Shown: piece by piece, positions 8,119-17,450 of the stretch | Layout of the letters: each line of letters opens with the position of its first letter | Position numbering within the stretch: the stretch's first letter is position 1 | Origin: Planctomycetaceae bacterium | GTDB lineage: Bacteria; Planctomycetota; Planctomycetia; Planctomycetales; Planctomycetaceae | Direction of reading: 5' to 3' | Length of the DNA stretch: 64,000 nt | NCBI GenBank assembly: GCA_020426325.1 | Contig: JAGQQG010000016.1 | Coordinates: 1-64,000, forward strand | The notes under the pieces: generated by a model | Seen by the model: only the letters and a program-made list of their open reading frames with translations | What the model was told of the DNA's origin: nothing | Databases searched by the model: none | Translations under genes and position numbers: made by a program

Positions 8119-9015
8119 TCACGGAATTTTCGGGGCGAAGACAGTGTATCGCACCACCAGTCCGGCGAGGATCAGCATCCCTCCAATCCACGTCGACAAC
8201 GGCGCAACTTCGCCAATGAAAATCCATACCCAGATCGGGTTCAATACGGCCTCCAGAAGCGTGAGAAGTGCAGCTTCAGACACCTGGACGACTCGGACGC
8301 CCAGTGCGAACAGCAGATAGGGAACCCCCATCTGAAAGATACCGAGGCAGCCGATGACGGTCCATTGGACCGGTGTCAGTACAACATCGAACGTGAGCAC
8401 CCACGGCAGCAGGACCAGTCCTGCTACGAGACTGTTTAGAAACACCAGCCAAGCTGCCTGCTCACCTCGCAAGGTGCGCAATCCGATCACCACACCGGCG
8501 TAAGTCAGTCCACTCGCCAGGGCGTACAGGTTGCCAGTCAGCTGCTCACCATTCCATTCAGCTACGACAATCCAGGTGATGCCGCACATGGCGAAGATCA
8601 ATGCCACGCGACTTCCACGGTCGCCCCATTCGCGCCAGAGCAGGATGCCGAACAGATAGGCCCACGCAGTACTGGTGTACTGCAGGAAGATAGCTGCCGC
8701 TGCGGTTGTTCGTGTGAGGGCTGTGACATACAGCATGTTCATGGCAGCGTAACTCAACGCCATGCCGATGTGCGTTGGCCGAAGCCGGACATTCTTCCAG
8801 CGGATGAACGGAGCGATCACAGCCGCAGCGAATAACACCCGGTAACAAGCAACCAATGGTCCCCGAAGTTCAAGCGGAATCGCCTGCATCGGCGAACACT
8901 TCACGAACAGGCCACTCGTGCTCCACAGAATGGCTGCCGAGAGCAGCAAAAGCCGCCCGCGTGTCGAGTCAGACGTTTGTTGAGAGGGATGATCAGAGGC
9001 CATGTGGCAGATCAT
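8119..9015 (-). CDS. EamA/DMT-family transporter
   Basis: A 298-residue drug/metabolite transporter superfamily member in the inner membrane. It shows the ten-helix layout of two EamA repeats, with the first repeat opening LLLLSAAILWSTSGLF and the second around residues 155-290 ending in a hydrophobic helix. The conserved Pro-Ile-Trp segment (EAVLNPIWVWIFIGE) is typical of the second repeat. The substrate is unknown. An in-frame ATG at 9003 (MASDHP) is an equally possible start. It is probably transcribed with the DUF434 gene. Confidence 0.82.
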   Translation of the reverse strand: MICHMASDHPSQQTSDSTRGRLLLLSAAILWSTSGLFVKCSPMQAIPLELRGPLVACYRVLFAAAVIAPFIRWKNVRLRPTHIGMALSYAAMNMLYVTALTRTTAAAAIFLQYTSTAWAYLFGILLWREWGDRGSRVALIFAMCGITWIVVAEWNGEQLTGNLYALASGLTYAGVVIGLRTLRGEQAAWLVFLNSLVAGLVLLPWVLTFDVVLTPVQWTVIGCLGIFQMGVPYLLFALGVRVVQVSEAALLTLLEAVLNPIWVWIFIGEVAPLSTWIGGMLILAGLVVRYTVFAPKIP

Positions 9016-9043
9016 CTATTCAACCCGTCAACTCAGCAACTCA

Positions 9044-9718
9044 CTACGTGGCCCATGGGATTTTGTCGCCGTTGTAACGCTCGTAGAACAGCCAGCCCAG
9101 TTCTTCGCTCAGGCGGGACAGGTACTCACGTTTGAATTCCAGCAGCGAATTCTCCTGTGTCGATCGTGGGACCAGCTGCGGAAAGACCGAGTTCAACTCG
9201 GTGGCATACACCTCTTCGCCCGTTCCGTCTTCGAGCATCTCGATGACTTTAACGTAGACCTCGGCACGTCCTCGATACAGCGAGTGGGTGTTTTCTTCGT
9301 AGAGGCTGAAGTCAGTGAGTTCGATGTCAATTACATACGTCGCATGCAGGGCTTCGCCGATCTCTTCCGGGCGTTCCCAGTCGGGATGCTCATCAATCCA
9401 GGCACGCACGTAGTCAGGCCCGATGACATTGATCCGATGTTCTGCCAGCCGATAAGCCAATGCGGATGCGACCTCGACATCGATTTTCGGGCTTTCGAAT
9501 TCCAGCTCAGTCGGCACGTAACAGACAACCGCGACTGTGGTGTCCTTGCCATCCAGTGAAAGCCCCGTCTGTGCGTCGAAGTCCGGTTCGATTGAAGGGG
9601 GGCCTCCCAGAACGTAGCTCAAAAGCACAAACTGAGCACATCCTGGTAGTGTTGCCAGCGGACATACGACAAGAATCAGCAGAGTAAACAGGCGTCGTGG
9701 GAAAGTCTTGGTCATCAT
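9044..9718 (-). CDS. Predicted lipoprotein, paralogue A
   Basis: A 224-residue exported protein of unknown function. A short basic N-terminus, a hydrophobic core and the lipobox LPGC (Cys27) indicate lipid attachment. It shares the layout of the next gene: a YVLGGPP-like segment after the lipobox, a strand with VAVVCY/VALVCT, a central half predicted to bind, an LYRGRA / LYHGRA strand, and a terminal S-E-E-L/I-G-x-xFY helix. The two therefore look like a tandem duplication. I cannot assign a function. Confidence 0.72.
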   Translation of the reverse strand: MMTKTFPRRLFTLLILVVCPLATLPGCAQFVLLSYVLGGPPSIEPDFDAQTGLSLDGKDTTVAVVCYVPTELEFESPKIDVEVASALAYRLAEHRINVIGPDYVRAWIDEHPDWERPEEIGEALHATYVIDIELTDFSLYEENTHSLYRGRAEVYVKVIEMLEDGTGEEVYATELNSVFPQLVPRSTQENSLLEFKREYLSRLSEELGWLFYERYNGDKIPWAT

Positions 9719-9793
9719 GACGCTTTCAGGAATAAGTCATCGAAGACGAGCGAAGCTCAAGTCGTTGTCGACTTCTGGTCCGCTCACCGCCGG

Positions 9794-10501
9794 TTATCGA
9801 CTGGCGAAGGTGTCTTTGAGTTCGAAGGTGTAGAACATGCGGCCGATCTCATCGCTCACATGGCCGATGAATCGGTTGCGGAAAACACGTTCCGGGGTTT
9901 GATCAGCGGGAATGGGATTCTTCCCGGGATAGACGGTGTCAAATTCCTTGGCGAAGACCCGGACCGCATGTTTGACAGTGGAAAGTTCGTTGGGTTGGTG
10001 AATTTCATACCCGTAGACGCTTCCCGTGGCCCGACCGTGATAAAGCCGAGGACTGTTGGGAACAAGGTGTGAAAAGTGCTCAATATCCACATGGAACAGA
10101 TAATCCGCGTCAACGTTCTCGACGATCACCTGCATGTCGAAGATCCCGCCGTTGGCATCCAGAGCATCGGTGACCTGGTCAGAGTCGACCATGTTGATGT
10201 CATGACGGCTCATGATGCGGGTCAATTCTTCCTGAACGTCGATCGAGACCATGTCGTACTCCGACGCGATCGTATCCGGCGCCGTACACACAAGGGCGAC
10301 TCGGGCACCCTTGAGTGTTTCCCCGGTCATTTGCTCGAAGAACCCTTTGGCCTTCGGTTCTCCGTAGAAGATCCGGCTGACGACCGCGAGCTGCGAGCAC
10401 CCGGCAACCGCAGGCATGAAGAGCAGTGCAATCAGACACCAGCTGCGGCGGTGTCGCAGGAATGTGTCTGAGATCGATTTGTGAGGAGGTGATGTCGGCA
10501 T
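9794..10501 (-). CDS. Predicted lipoprotein, paralogue B
   Basis: A 235-residue exported protein related to its downstream neighbour (same strand, gap 75 bp). A basic N-terminus (FLRHRRSW), a hydrophobic stretch and the lipobox VAGC (Cys35) are visible. Shared landmarks with paralogue A are FYGEP after the lipobox, RVALVCTAP, the DADYLFHVDIEHF strand pairing with ATYVIDIELTDF, RLYHGRA and the C-terminal SDEIGRMFY. The frame is open to 10558, but the ATG at 10501 gives a standard signal peptide. Function unknown. Confidence 0.7.
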   Translation of the reverse strand: MPTSPPHKSISDTFLRHRRSWCLIALLFMPAVAGCSQLAVVSRIFYGEPKAKGFFEQMTGETLKGARVALVCTAPDTIASEYDMVSIDVQEELTRIMSRHDINMVDSDQVTDALDANGGIFDMQVIVENVDADYLFHVDIEHFSHLVPNSPRLYHGRATGSVYGYEIHQPNELSTVKHAVRVFAKEFDTVYPGKNPIPADQTPERVFRNRFIGHVSDEIGRMFYTFELKDTFASR

Positions 10502-10584
10502 CCGTGCGACAAATTCCGTTCCTGAGAATTCTGTGATGAGAAACACGTTCGAGAGCATCCTGCTGAACGTTGATTCTCAGTGAT

Positions 10585-11034
10585 CTAATTTCTCCCGAAG
10601 GTCAGCCACACCATCCATTGAAGAATGAACAGACTGCCCAGGGTGAACAATGTGATGATGAGAGTTCTTTCCGGCCTTGTGATGGACCATAACCGACCTT
10701 TTGCGATGCAAACCCAACTCCAGGGGATTTGCACCAGACACACACATGCGAGGGCGAAGGCAGCCCCGTTGGCCCGAATGGCGGACGGCCATTCGCCCCG
10801 CACAAAGTGGGCGAAGCTGGTCGTCGCCCCGCAACTGGGACAAGGCACACCGGCCAACATTCGAAGCGTGCAGGGAGGCAGTCCGAACTGTTGATGTGTG
10901 CCGAACCCACGCGGGTCGGGGGAAACGGAGGTCGCCAGGGCGAACCCCGCTAACAGAAACAGACTCCACCCGGCGAGCAGCCATCTGCCACCACGAACGA
11001 GGGGAACACCGTTTCCACTTGGTAGTTGACTCAT
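10585..11034 (-). CDS. DUF2752 membrane protein
   Basis: A 149-residue small membrane protein. It carries the DUF2752 core CPSCGATTSFAHFVRG (Cys65 and Cys68) between a first TM helix (about 18-35) and two further helices in the C-terminal half. The Cys pair followed by Gly-Ala/Met-Thr-Thr/Arg is the family hallmark. The function of the family is unknown. It is divergent from sufD. Confidence 0.8.
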   Translation of the reverse strand: MSQLPSGNGVPLVRGGRWLLAGWSLFLLAGFALATSVSPDPRGFGTHQQFGLPPCTLRMLAGVPCPSCGATTSFAHFVRGEWPSAIRANGAAFALACVCLVQIPWSWVCIAKGRLWSITRPERTLIITLFTLGSLFILQWMVWLTFGRN

Positions 11035-11330
11035 GGAATTTGAGGGAGGGGCCGTGTCTTATCGAATGGGGTACTGACCAGCAAGTCCGACAACGAGAGT
11101 CGTTTCACGATTGAAATCCCACTTGATTACCGTTTCCTCCGAAAACTTGAGGGCAAATCCCTGATTTGACTGATTTCGGCAACGGATTCAGCATATCTCA
11201 TCCACGGGAATTTCGGCAGAAACAGCCACTGACACTCGTTTACCGGGCAGGATTGCGTACACTCAATGATTCACAACGCCAGCCCAGGCTGGTGAGAACG
11301 ATACTGAGATTTCCGCGTCAGGATTTGAAC

Positions 11331-12662
11331 ATGGCTGTCACTGGAAGCACGTCGACCACGGGATTCGACCAAAGCACTTTCGATGCCTTTCTTGCCGCCC
11401 GGAATGAGCCGGAGTGGATTCAGGATCAGCGGCGTGAAGCGTTTGCCCATTATCAGAGACAGCTTGCAGAACCTCTGGATCCGGAGGAGTACAAACGGCT
11501 CGATCTGAGGACGTTTCGTCCCGAGCAGTACCATCTCGGCGGGCAACAAGCAGGTGTGAGTGGGCAGGCAGCCGGATTGAGCACACTGATGCGAGATCGG
11601 GCAGAATTTGCCGGTTCGGTCGTCCATCAGGATGGGCATTGTGTGCAGTCTTCTCTCGCCGAAACCCTGACGGCCAAGGGCGTTCTTTTTGGCGATCTGA
11701 GCACATTACTCGCAAGGCATCGTGAGCAACTGGAACCCTATTTCCTGACACGAGCTGTCGACCCGCAAACCGACCGGTTCTCTGCCTGGCATGCGGCCTT
11801 CTGGACCGGGGGGACCGTCCTGTTTGTGCCTCGTGGTGTCGAAATCGACATCCCCTTGTATAGCCTGATCAGTCTGGCTGAAGACGGAGTCGCAGATTTC
11901 TCGCACACGCTTGTGATTCTGGAAGACGGGGCCTCTGCAACCCTGCTGGAAGAGACCTCTTCAACAGATCCGAAGACTGCGGGCTTGCATGTCGGGGCCG
12001 TGGAACTGATCGTTGGTCAGGAGGCACGCCTGCGATATGTCCAGCTGCAGAACTGGAACGGCTCCGTCAAACACATCGCCCATCAGTCCGGAAGAGTCGC
12101 CAGGGATGCCATGCTGCAGTGGACCGTCGGTGCTTTGGGAGCACGAATGGCGCACATTCACCAGGACGTGCATCTCGATGGTCGTGGAGCAGATGCCCAG
12201 GTCAACGGGGTTACATTTGCGACCGATCGGCAACTGCTGTCATACTACACCCAGCAGACACATCACCAGCCGGACACACGCAGCGACCTGCTCTATAAGG
12301 AGGTCTGCCGCGACAAGTCCCGTGTTATCTGGCGAGGCATGATCAAGGTCGATCCAGATGCCCAGAAGACCGATGGTTACCAACGTAACGATGCCCTGAT
12401 GCTCAGCGCTGATGCCCGTGCCGATGCAATTCCCGGCCTGGAAATTGAAGCCGACGACGTCCGTTGCACGCACGGAGCGACTGCTGGTCGCGTGGACGAT
12501 GAGCAGTTGTTCTATGCCATGTGCCGCGGGATTTCCGAGTACGAGGCGATGCACATGATCGTCGAGGGCTTCTTTTCAGCCGTCTACGATCGCATCCCGG
12601 TCGAACTCGTCCGCGAAACGCTGAGCCAGGTCGTCGAACGGAAGCTGGGCATCGGCGAGTGA
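11331..12662 (+). CDS. sufD: Fe-S cluster assembly protein SufD
   Basis: A 443-residue SufD, the beta-helix subunit that works with SufB and SufC as a scaffold for Fe-S cluster assembly in the cytoplasm. The central and C-terminal parts match the family: LFVPRGVEIDIPLYSLI, VILEDGASATLLEE, then the repeats ending in QKTDGYQRNDALMLS and the C-terminal VRCTHGATAGRVDDEQLFYAMCRGI with its conserved Cys-Thr-His-Gly. The ATG at 11331 follows AGGA; the open frame extends upstream to 11166 without family similarity. sufB, sufC and sufS are not next to it. Confidence 0.9.
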   Translation: MAVTGSTSTTGFDQSTFDAFLAARNEPEWIQDQRREAFAHYQRQLAEPLDPEEYKRLDLRTFRPEQYHLGGQQAGVSGQAAGLSTLMRDRAEFAGSVVHQDGHCVQSSLAETLTAKGVLFGDLSTLLARHREQLEPYFLTRAVDPQTDRFSAWHAAFWTGGTVLFVPRGVEIDIPLYSLISLAEDGVADFSHTLVILEDGASATLLEETSSTDPKTAGLHVGAVELIVGQEARLRYVQLQNWNGSVKHIAHQSGRVARDAMLQWTVGALGARMAHIHQDVHLDGRGADAQVNGVTFATDRQLLSYYTQQTHHQPDTRSDLLYKEVCRDKSRVIWRGMIKVDPDAQKTDGYQRNDALMLSADARADAIPGLEIEADDVRCTHGATAGRVDDEQLFYAMCRGISEYEAMHMIVEGFFSAVYDRIPVELVRETLSQVVERKLGIGE

Positions 12663-12669
12663 GTCTGGC

Positions 12670-12710
12670 TCGGACTGAGTTTTTCGGCTCGATGATGCCG
12701 CTCAGTCCGA
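12670..12710. terminator. Hairpin between convergent sufD and desaturase genes
   Basis: A perfect 10-bp inverted repeat, TCGGACTGAG (12670-12679) and CTCAGTCCGA (12701-12710), with a 21-nt loop. It lies just past the sufD stop and before the desaturase stop. A short T-tract falls in the loop rather than after the stem, so it is a candidate bidirectional terminator only. Confidence 0.45.
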
Positions 12711-12735
12711 TGGCCGACTCGTTCAGCTCCGAAAA

Positions 12736-13683
12736 TCAGGCCCTGCTGGGATTTCGGTCATTGACGTCGTACGCCAACCCCACGGCTCGCAGGGACTTAA
12801 TGGCAAGCCAGGTGGGATCAAATTCCCACCATTTGTGGCCGGCACGGGCCGTTGAGGGATGAGCGTGATGGTTGTTGTGCCAGCCCTCGCCGTAGCTGAG
12901 GATGGCCACCCACCACAGGTTGCGAGATTCGTCTGTCGTCTCATAGTTGCGGTAACCCCACAAGTGCGTCGCGGAGTTGACAAACCAGGTGCTGTGATAG
13001 GCGAAGACCATGCGGGCACAGCAGCCCCACAGCAGCAGAGGCCAGCCACCGATGAGGTACATCGCGATCGCGGACGCGAACAGAATGTAACCGTAGGTCT
13101 TCTCGAAGAACTGCATTATCGGATCGGCAGCAAGATCCGGAACGTACTGACGATATAGGGCCTCGTTGTGCTTTTTGTCGTGGTACACAAAAAGCCAATA
13201 CAGGTGCGACCACCAGACATTCACAAGAGGTGAGTGTGGATCGCCTTCCTGGTCCGACTTGGCATGGTGAATCCGATGGACGGCCGCCCACGTCAGCGGA
13301 CTGCCTTCTCCCGACAAGACTCCGCAAAGAGTGACAAACGCGCGAGCGGGGGCCACGAGCTTGAGCGAACGATGTGAAAGAAACCGGTGATATCCGAGGC
13401 AGATGCCGATGCTGCATGTCAACCAGTGAAAGACGAGCGTGGCACCAAAGGCCTGCCAGGTGAAGAAAAACGGGGCCGCAATCGCACCAACATGCATGGC
13501 AGCGATCCAGAAAACAACGATCCAGTCAACATTGTTCCATCTGAGATTGGATGGCAGGTAGTCCGCGATGACTTCGGCTCGTTCTTCCGAGCGTGTCTTC
13601 GAGATCTCTGAGGTCTGAAGCGGATCATCTGACAGCGAACCGGCATGTTCGTTGCCGGGGGGATCGAGAAGTTGTGTCGACAT
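12736..13683 (-). CDS. Acyl-CoA (stearoyl-type) desaturase
   Basis: A 315-residue membrane-bound di-iron desaturase that puts a cis double bond into acyl chains. The three histidine boxes are intact: HRFLSH (99-104), HRIHH (136-140) and HNNHH (269-273), with the expected extra GWHNN context. Four TM helices are arranged in pairs around them. The ATG at 13683 gives a short polar N-terminus; the frame continues to 13806 but without family similarity. It is followed on the same strand by nothing closer than the convergent sufD. Confidence 0.88.
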   Translation of the reverse strand: MSTQLLDPPGNEHAGSLSDDPLQTSEISKTRSEERAEVIADYLPSNLRWNNVDWIVVFWIAAMHVGAIAAPFFFTWQAFGATLVFHWLTCSIGICLGYHRFLSHRSLKLVAPARAFVTLCGVLSGEGSPLTWAAVHRIHHAKSDQEGDPHSPLVNVWWSHLYWLFVYHDKKHNEALYRQYVPDLAADPIMQFFEKTYGYILFASAIAMYLIGGWPLLLWGCCARMVFAYHSTWFVNSATHLWGYRNYETTDESRNLWWVAILSYGEGWHNNHHAHPSTARAGHKWWEFDPTWLAIKSLRAVGLAYDVNDRNPSRA

Positions 13684-13883
13684 GGTGTCTGCTCTTTCGG
13701 TCAAATCATGGTTGTGACATTCGGTCGTCAGGTTCCATCCCAGCGACCGGCAGCCTGTCTGCCAGAAGAATGTCCAAGGTGTGTCGTGCTCGACATCACC
13801 GGTCACGCGAGGGACTCTATCACATGATTCGGCGGTAAAGAGTCAGCGCGGATTCAAAGTTTCGTCAAAGTAGTGTCACAGCT

Positions 13884-14621
13884 CTAATCTGTTGTCGTGT
13901 CGATGCTTGCGGCGTATCCATCCATCAGGAACCGGTAGCCTGTGCCTCGCACAGAGAGAAAGTGACACGGTTCAGCGGGATCAGTTTCAACATACCGGCG
14001 CAGCCGCATGACGAAGTTATCGACCGTTCGCGTTGAGATCTCGGCTGCCTGCTCCCAGACATCCTTCAGGATCTGTTGTCTTGAGAGCACGGCCCCTTCA
14101 TGTTCGATGAAATACTGGAGCAGTTGGACCTCCATGGTCGTCAACTGCTGGGTCCGGCCTTCCACTGTGATCTCATAGGTCCGGAAGTTGACATCTGCAT
14201 TGCCAATTGTGACCCGGTCCGCAGTCTGCTTCGCCAGGGGTTTTCCCTTCTGACGTCGACGGCGGTCGAGCAGATTCCTTGCCCGGCTCAGAAGTTCGGG
14301 CAGTGCGAACGGTTTGGTCATGTATTGATCGACTCCGCAGTCGAAAGCGCGAGTTTTGTCCTCACTGAGCGTACGGGCACTCAGGACCATGATCGGGACG
14401 TCGGGATTCGATTCTCGCATCTTGCTGCAAATCTCGTAGCCGCTCATCTCTGGAAGCATCAGGTCCAGCACGACGAGGTCAATTGCATCTGCTTGAGCGT
14501 CGAAGTGCTCCAGCGCAGAGGGTCCGTCGCAGCAGACAGTGACATCGTAGCCTTCCTGCTCAAAGTTGAAGCGAAGGCCCTCGGCAATCGCGGTCTCGTC
14601 TTCGACAATCAGAATCTGCAT
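13884..14621 (-). CDS. OmpR/PhoB-family response regulator
   Basis: A 245-residue DNA-binding response regulator. The receiver domain (1-120) has the acidic pair after LIVEDE, phospho-acceptor Asp53 in VLDLMLP and Lys103 in TKPF. The C-terminal winged-helix domain (about 140-235) ends with the typical TVDNFVMRLRRYVE recognition helix and VRGTGYRF wing. GGTGGAG precedes the start. It follows the histidine kinase gene by 26 bp and is its likely partner. Its targets may include the repeat-rich region in front of glpK, but that is only a proximity argument. Confidence 0.92.
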   Translation of the reverse strand: MQILIVEDETAIAEGLRFNFEQEGYDVTVCCDGPSALEHFDAQADAIDLVVLDLMLPEMSGYEICSKMRESNPDVPIMVLSARTLSEDKTRAFDCGVDQYMTKPFALPELLSRARNLLDRRRRQKGKPLAKQTADRVTIGNADVNFRTYEITVEGRTQQLTTMEVQLLQYFIEHEGAVLSRQQILKDVWEQAAEISTRTVDNFVMRLRRYVETDPAEPCHFLSVRGTGYRFLMDGYAASIDTTTD

Positions 14622-14647
14622 GATGACTCCACCGGGCGCTCACTGCG

Positions 14648-15628
14648 CTAGACGGGACCGGTCGACGACATTTTTCTCGTTTCGACTGGCTTGCGGTTCA
14701 TGGATTCGATGTTTTCCAGCGTTTCGATCAACTCGCCCGGAAGTTCGAGAACAAACACACACCCTGGACTTCCATCATAATGATCTCGCACGCTGACCTT
14801 CCCTTTCAGTTTTTTGACAAGCGTGTAAACGATGTACAAGCCAAGTCCGGTCCCTTTGCGACGCCGGTGCAGTTCGCTGCCCCCTCGATAGAAGATGTTA
14901 AAGACCTTTTTGCGATCCTCATGAGGAATTCCCAAGCCGTTGTTGGCGATCAGGATCCTGAGACGTCCCAAACTCCAGGGACGCACTGTGATGGACACCT
15001 CTGGTGGTGAACCGGCGTATTTCACTGCATTGTCGATGAGATTCGTGAAAATCATCTCCAGCACCATCCGGCGTGCCTTGATAATCGCGGGCTGCAGGTC
15101 GAGTTTCACGGTCGTATCGGGGGCGCATTTGTAATGAACGCAAGTCGTATTGACACATTGCTCGATCAATGGAGTCAACTGAACGTCATTCGCCTCTTCG
15201 TGGTGACCGACTGCATCCAGACGACCGACTTCCAGCAACTGGTTAATCAGCCGGTCGAGGCGATGCAGTTCCTGCTCCATGATCGCGTGGAATTCCGCCC
15301 GCTTGGCGTCGTCGATCGAACGCATCTGCAGTGTTTCGAGGTACAGCTGTAATGCGGCGATGGGTGATTTCAGCTCATGGGTAACGCTGTCGACGAAGTT
15401 CGCCTGTCGGTGATTGAGCCGAATCTCCTTGATCGTCAGCACCAGCCAGAACGAGAGTCCAACCAGGATCAATGCGAATGCGATGACCCCGATCGTCAAA
15501 GCTCCCGGAGCATCGCGACCGACGAACAGCACGATCCAGCAGACCATCAGCACAACGTTGAGCACCATCAAAGAAGCACTCAGCGTGATCGGCCAGCGAA
15601 ATCGGCTGCGTCGCCAGGGAGTCGACAT
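14648..15628 (-). CDS. Sensor histidine kinase
   Basis: A 326-residue membrane kinase. Two TM helices (about 16-37 and 42-66) are separated by only a few residues, so there is almost no periplasmic sensor domain. HisKA carries the phospho-accepting His84 in SVTHELKSPIAAL. The ATPase domain shows the N-box DNAVKYAG, G1 GLGIP, the F-box and G2 KGTGLGLYIV. There is no HAMP or PAS domain. It is the first gene of a pair with the response regulator and is divergent from glpK. With so small a sensor region it may sense a membrane or protein partner. Confidence 0.9.
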   Translation of the reverse strand: MSTPWRRSRFRWPITLSASLMVLNVVLMVCWIVLFVGRDAPGALTIGVIAFALILVGLSFWLVLTIKEIRLNHRQANFVDSVTHELKSPIAALQLYLETLQMRSIDDAKRAEFHAIMEQELHRLDRLINQLLEVGRLDAVGHHEEANDVQLTPLIEQCVNTTCVHYKCAPDTTVKLDLQPAIIKARRMVLEMIFTNLIDNAVKYAGSPPEVSITVRPWSLGRLRILIANNGLGIPHEDRKKVFNIFYRGGSELHRRRKGTGLGLYIVYTLVKKLKGKVSVRDHYDGSPGCVFVLELPGELIETLENIESMNRKPVETRKMSSTGPV

Positions 15629-15678
15629 GGTGATGTCTTTTTTTGACTGAGTCGGTTGAATTACGACAGATCAGGGAT

Positions 15679-15812
15679 CACCACTTTCAGGTGCAATGGA
15701 TGTGTCTTCCCCAATAGACCAATAGAGTGGCATGTGACGGCATGCAATCACGACACGGAGCGTCGTGCCACATTGTTGGACTCTGATACTTACAATTGAC
15801 CTGAAAGTGGTG
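15679..15812. promoter_or_regulatory. Nested inverted repeats in the kinase/glpK divergent region
   Basis: Two perfect 14-bp arms, CACCACTTTCAGGT (15679-15692) and its reverse complement (15799-15812), enclose 106 bp. Inside are GTGGCA (15727-15732) paired with TGCCAC (15766-15771), CACGAC (15749-15754) paired with GTCGTG (15762-15767), and a tandem CCAATAGA (15711-15718, 15719-15726). The layout suggests operator sites for a dimeric regulator, or a folded leader RNA, controlling glpK or the kinase operon. Confidence 0.5.
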
Positions 15813-15888
15813 GCGACTACTGAACTTGTCATCCAACATGATTATGATGCACCGCGACGTTGATCGCTATCCTTCCGGGAATGATCCG

Positions 15889-17385
15889 ATGACCTCACAT
15901 GTTCTCGCGCTCGATCAAGGCACCACCTCCAGCAGGTCGATCCTGTTTGCACAGGATGGGACGCCGTCAGCGACCGCTCAGGAGGAGTTCGAGCAGATCT
16001 ATCCGCAACCCGGTCATGTCGAACACGATCCCGAAGCGATCTGGAAGTCACAGCTGAATACAGCTCAGCAGGTATTCAGCCGAGGAGGCATTGATCCAGC
16101 AGACGTCGCTGCCATCGGGATCACCAATCAGCGGGAAACGGTCGTCCTCTGGGAGAAGGAGACCGGCAAGCCAATCTCCAATGCAATCGTCTGGCAAAGC
16201 CGTATCACCACACCAATCTGCGAGCAACTGAAAGCGGATGGGGCCGAACCAACCTTTCGCCAGAAGACCGGTCTGCTGCTCGACCCCTATTTTTCCGGCA
16301 CGAAGGTCAAGTACCTGTTGGACAAGATTGACGGTTCACGGGCTCGCGCGGAGAAGGGGGAAATCCTGTTCGGTACGGTCGATTCGTATCTGATCTGGCG
16401 TTTGACTGGCGGTCGTGTGCACGCGACCGACGTGACCAATGCCAGCCGGACGCTGTTGTTCAACATTCATACGCTTGACTGGGACGATGAGTTGCTCGGT
16501 TTGCTTGGTGTCCCGCGGGCCATGTTGCCAGAGGTCAAACCGTCGAGTGGAATGTTTGGCGAAACCGATCCTGCGTTATTTGGTGTGTCGATCCCCATCG
16601 CTGGGTGTGCCGGGGATCAACAGGCAGCGACTTTTGGGCAGGCTTGCTTCTCCAAAGGTGACGCCAAGAACACCTACGGGACCGGCTGCTTCATGCTGAT
16701 GAACACGGGCCCGGAAGCGGTCCCGTCCGAAAATGGGCTGCTGACGACCATTGGCTGGAGTCTCGGCGGCGAAGTCACGTACTGTCTTGAAGGTTCCATC
16801 TTCATCGCTGGAGCCGTTGTGCAATGGTTGCGGGACGGGCTGGGTGTCATCGAGAACTCGGCTGACGTTGAGACGCTGGCATCGGAGGTTAAGAGTTCGG
16901 AGGGAGTCTATTTTGTACCGGCCTTCGTAGGCTTGGGGGCACCTCACTGGGATGCGAATGCACGGGGCACGATTGTCGGCATCACACGTGGTACGACCAA
17001 GGCTCATATTGCCAGGGCAGCGGTCGAGTCGATGGCTTATCAGACACGCGACTTGCTCAGCGCGATGGAGCAGGACTCCGGCGCTCAGTTGGGGACGCTC
17101 AAGGTTGACGGTGGGGCATGTGCCAATGACGCATTGATGCAGTTTCAATGCGACCTGCTGGGTGTCCCCGTCAGACGTCCTGTCGTCCAGGAAACGACCG
17201 CTCTGGGAGCCGCCTATCTCGCAGGCTTAGCTGTCGGTTTCTGGACGGATCAGAACGACATTGTCAAAAACTGGGCTCTCGATCGAGAATTCACACCCAC
17301 CGCAGGTCATAGCGATCTTGAGAAGAACTACGCCGACTGGCAACGAGCGGTCGAACGGTCCCGCAACTGGATACTACCCGACTAG
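15889..17385 (+). CDS. glpK: Glycerol kinase
   Basis: A 498-residue FGGY-family kinase that makes glycerol 3-phosphate from glycerol and ATP in the cytoplasm. The first motif [12 protein letters not shown] opens the protein, followed by NQRETVVLW, the substrate region with DATD-like [11 protein letters not shown], and the C-terminal ATP motif [14 protein letters not shown] with [11 protein letters not shown]. Length is the family norm. The ATG at 15889 follows CCGGGAA; the extra upstream frame to 15826 has no family similarity. glpD, glpF and a glycerol transporter are not present nearby, so regulation may come from the divergent repeat region. Confidence 0.95.
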   Translation: MTSHVLALDQGTTSSRSILFAQDGTPSATAQEEFEQIYPQPGHVEHDPEAIWKSQLNTAQQVFSRGGIDPADVAAIGITNQRETVVLWEKETGKPISNAIVWQSRITTPICEQLKADGAEPTFRQKTGLLLDPYFSGTKVKYLLDKIDGSRARAEKGEILFGTVDSYLIWRLTGGRVHATDVTNASRTLLFNIHTLDWDDELLGLLGVPRAMLPEVKPSSGMFGETDPALFGVSIPIAGCAGDQQAATFGQACFSKGDAKNTYGTGCFMLMNTGPEAVPSENGLLTTIGWSLGGEVTYCLEGSIFIAGAVVQWLRDGLGVIENSADVETLASEVKSSEGVYFVPAFVGLGAPHWDANARGTIVGITRGTTKAHIARAAVESMAYQTRDLLSAMEQDSGAQLGTLKVDGGACANDALMQFQCDLLGVPVRRPVVQETTALGAAYLAGLAVGFWTDQNDIVKNWALDREFTPTAGHSDLEKNYADWQRAVERSRNWILPD

Positions 17386-17450
17386 GCATTACCTTTTCTG
17401 CCACGAACTCCCAGAATTCACAACAATCATCGCCCTTGCAGGAGTCTCTG

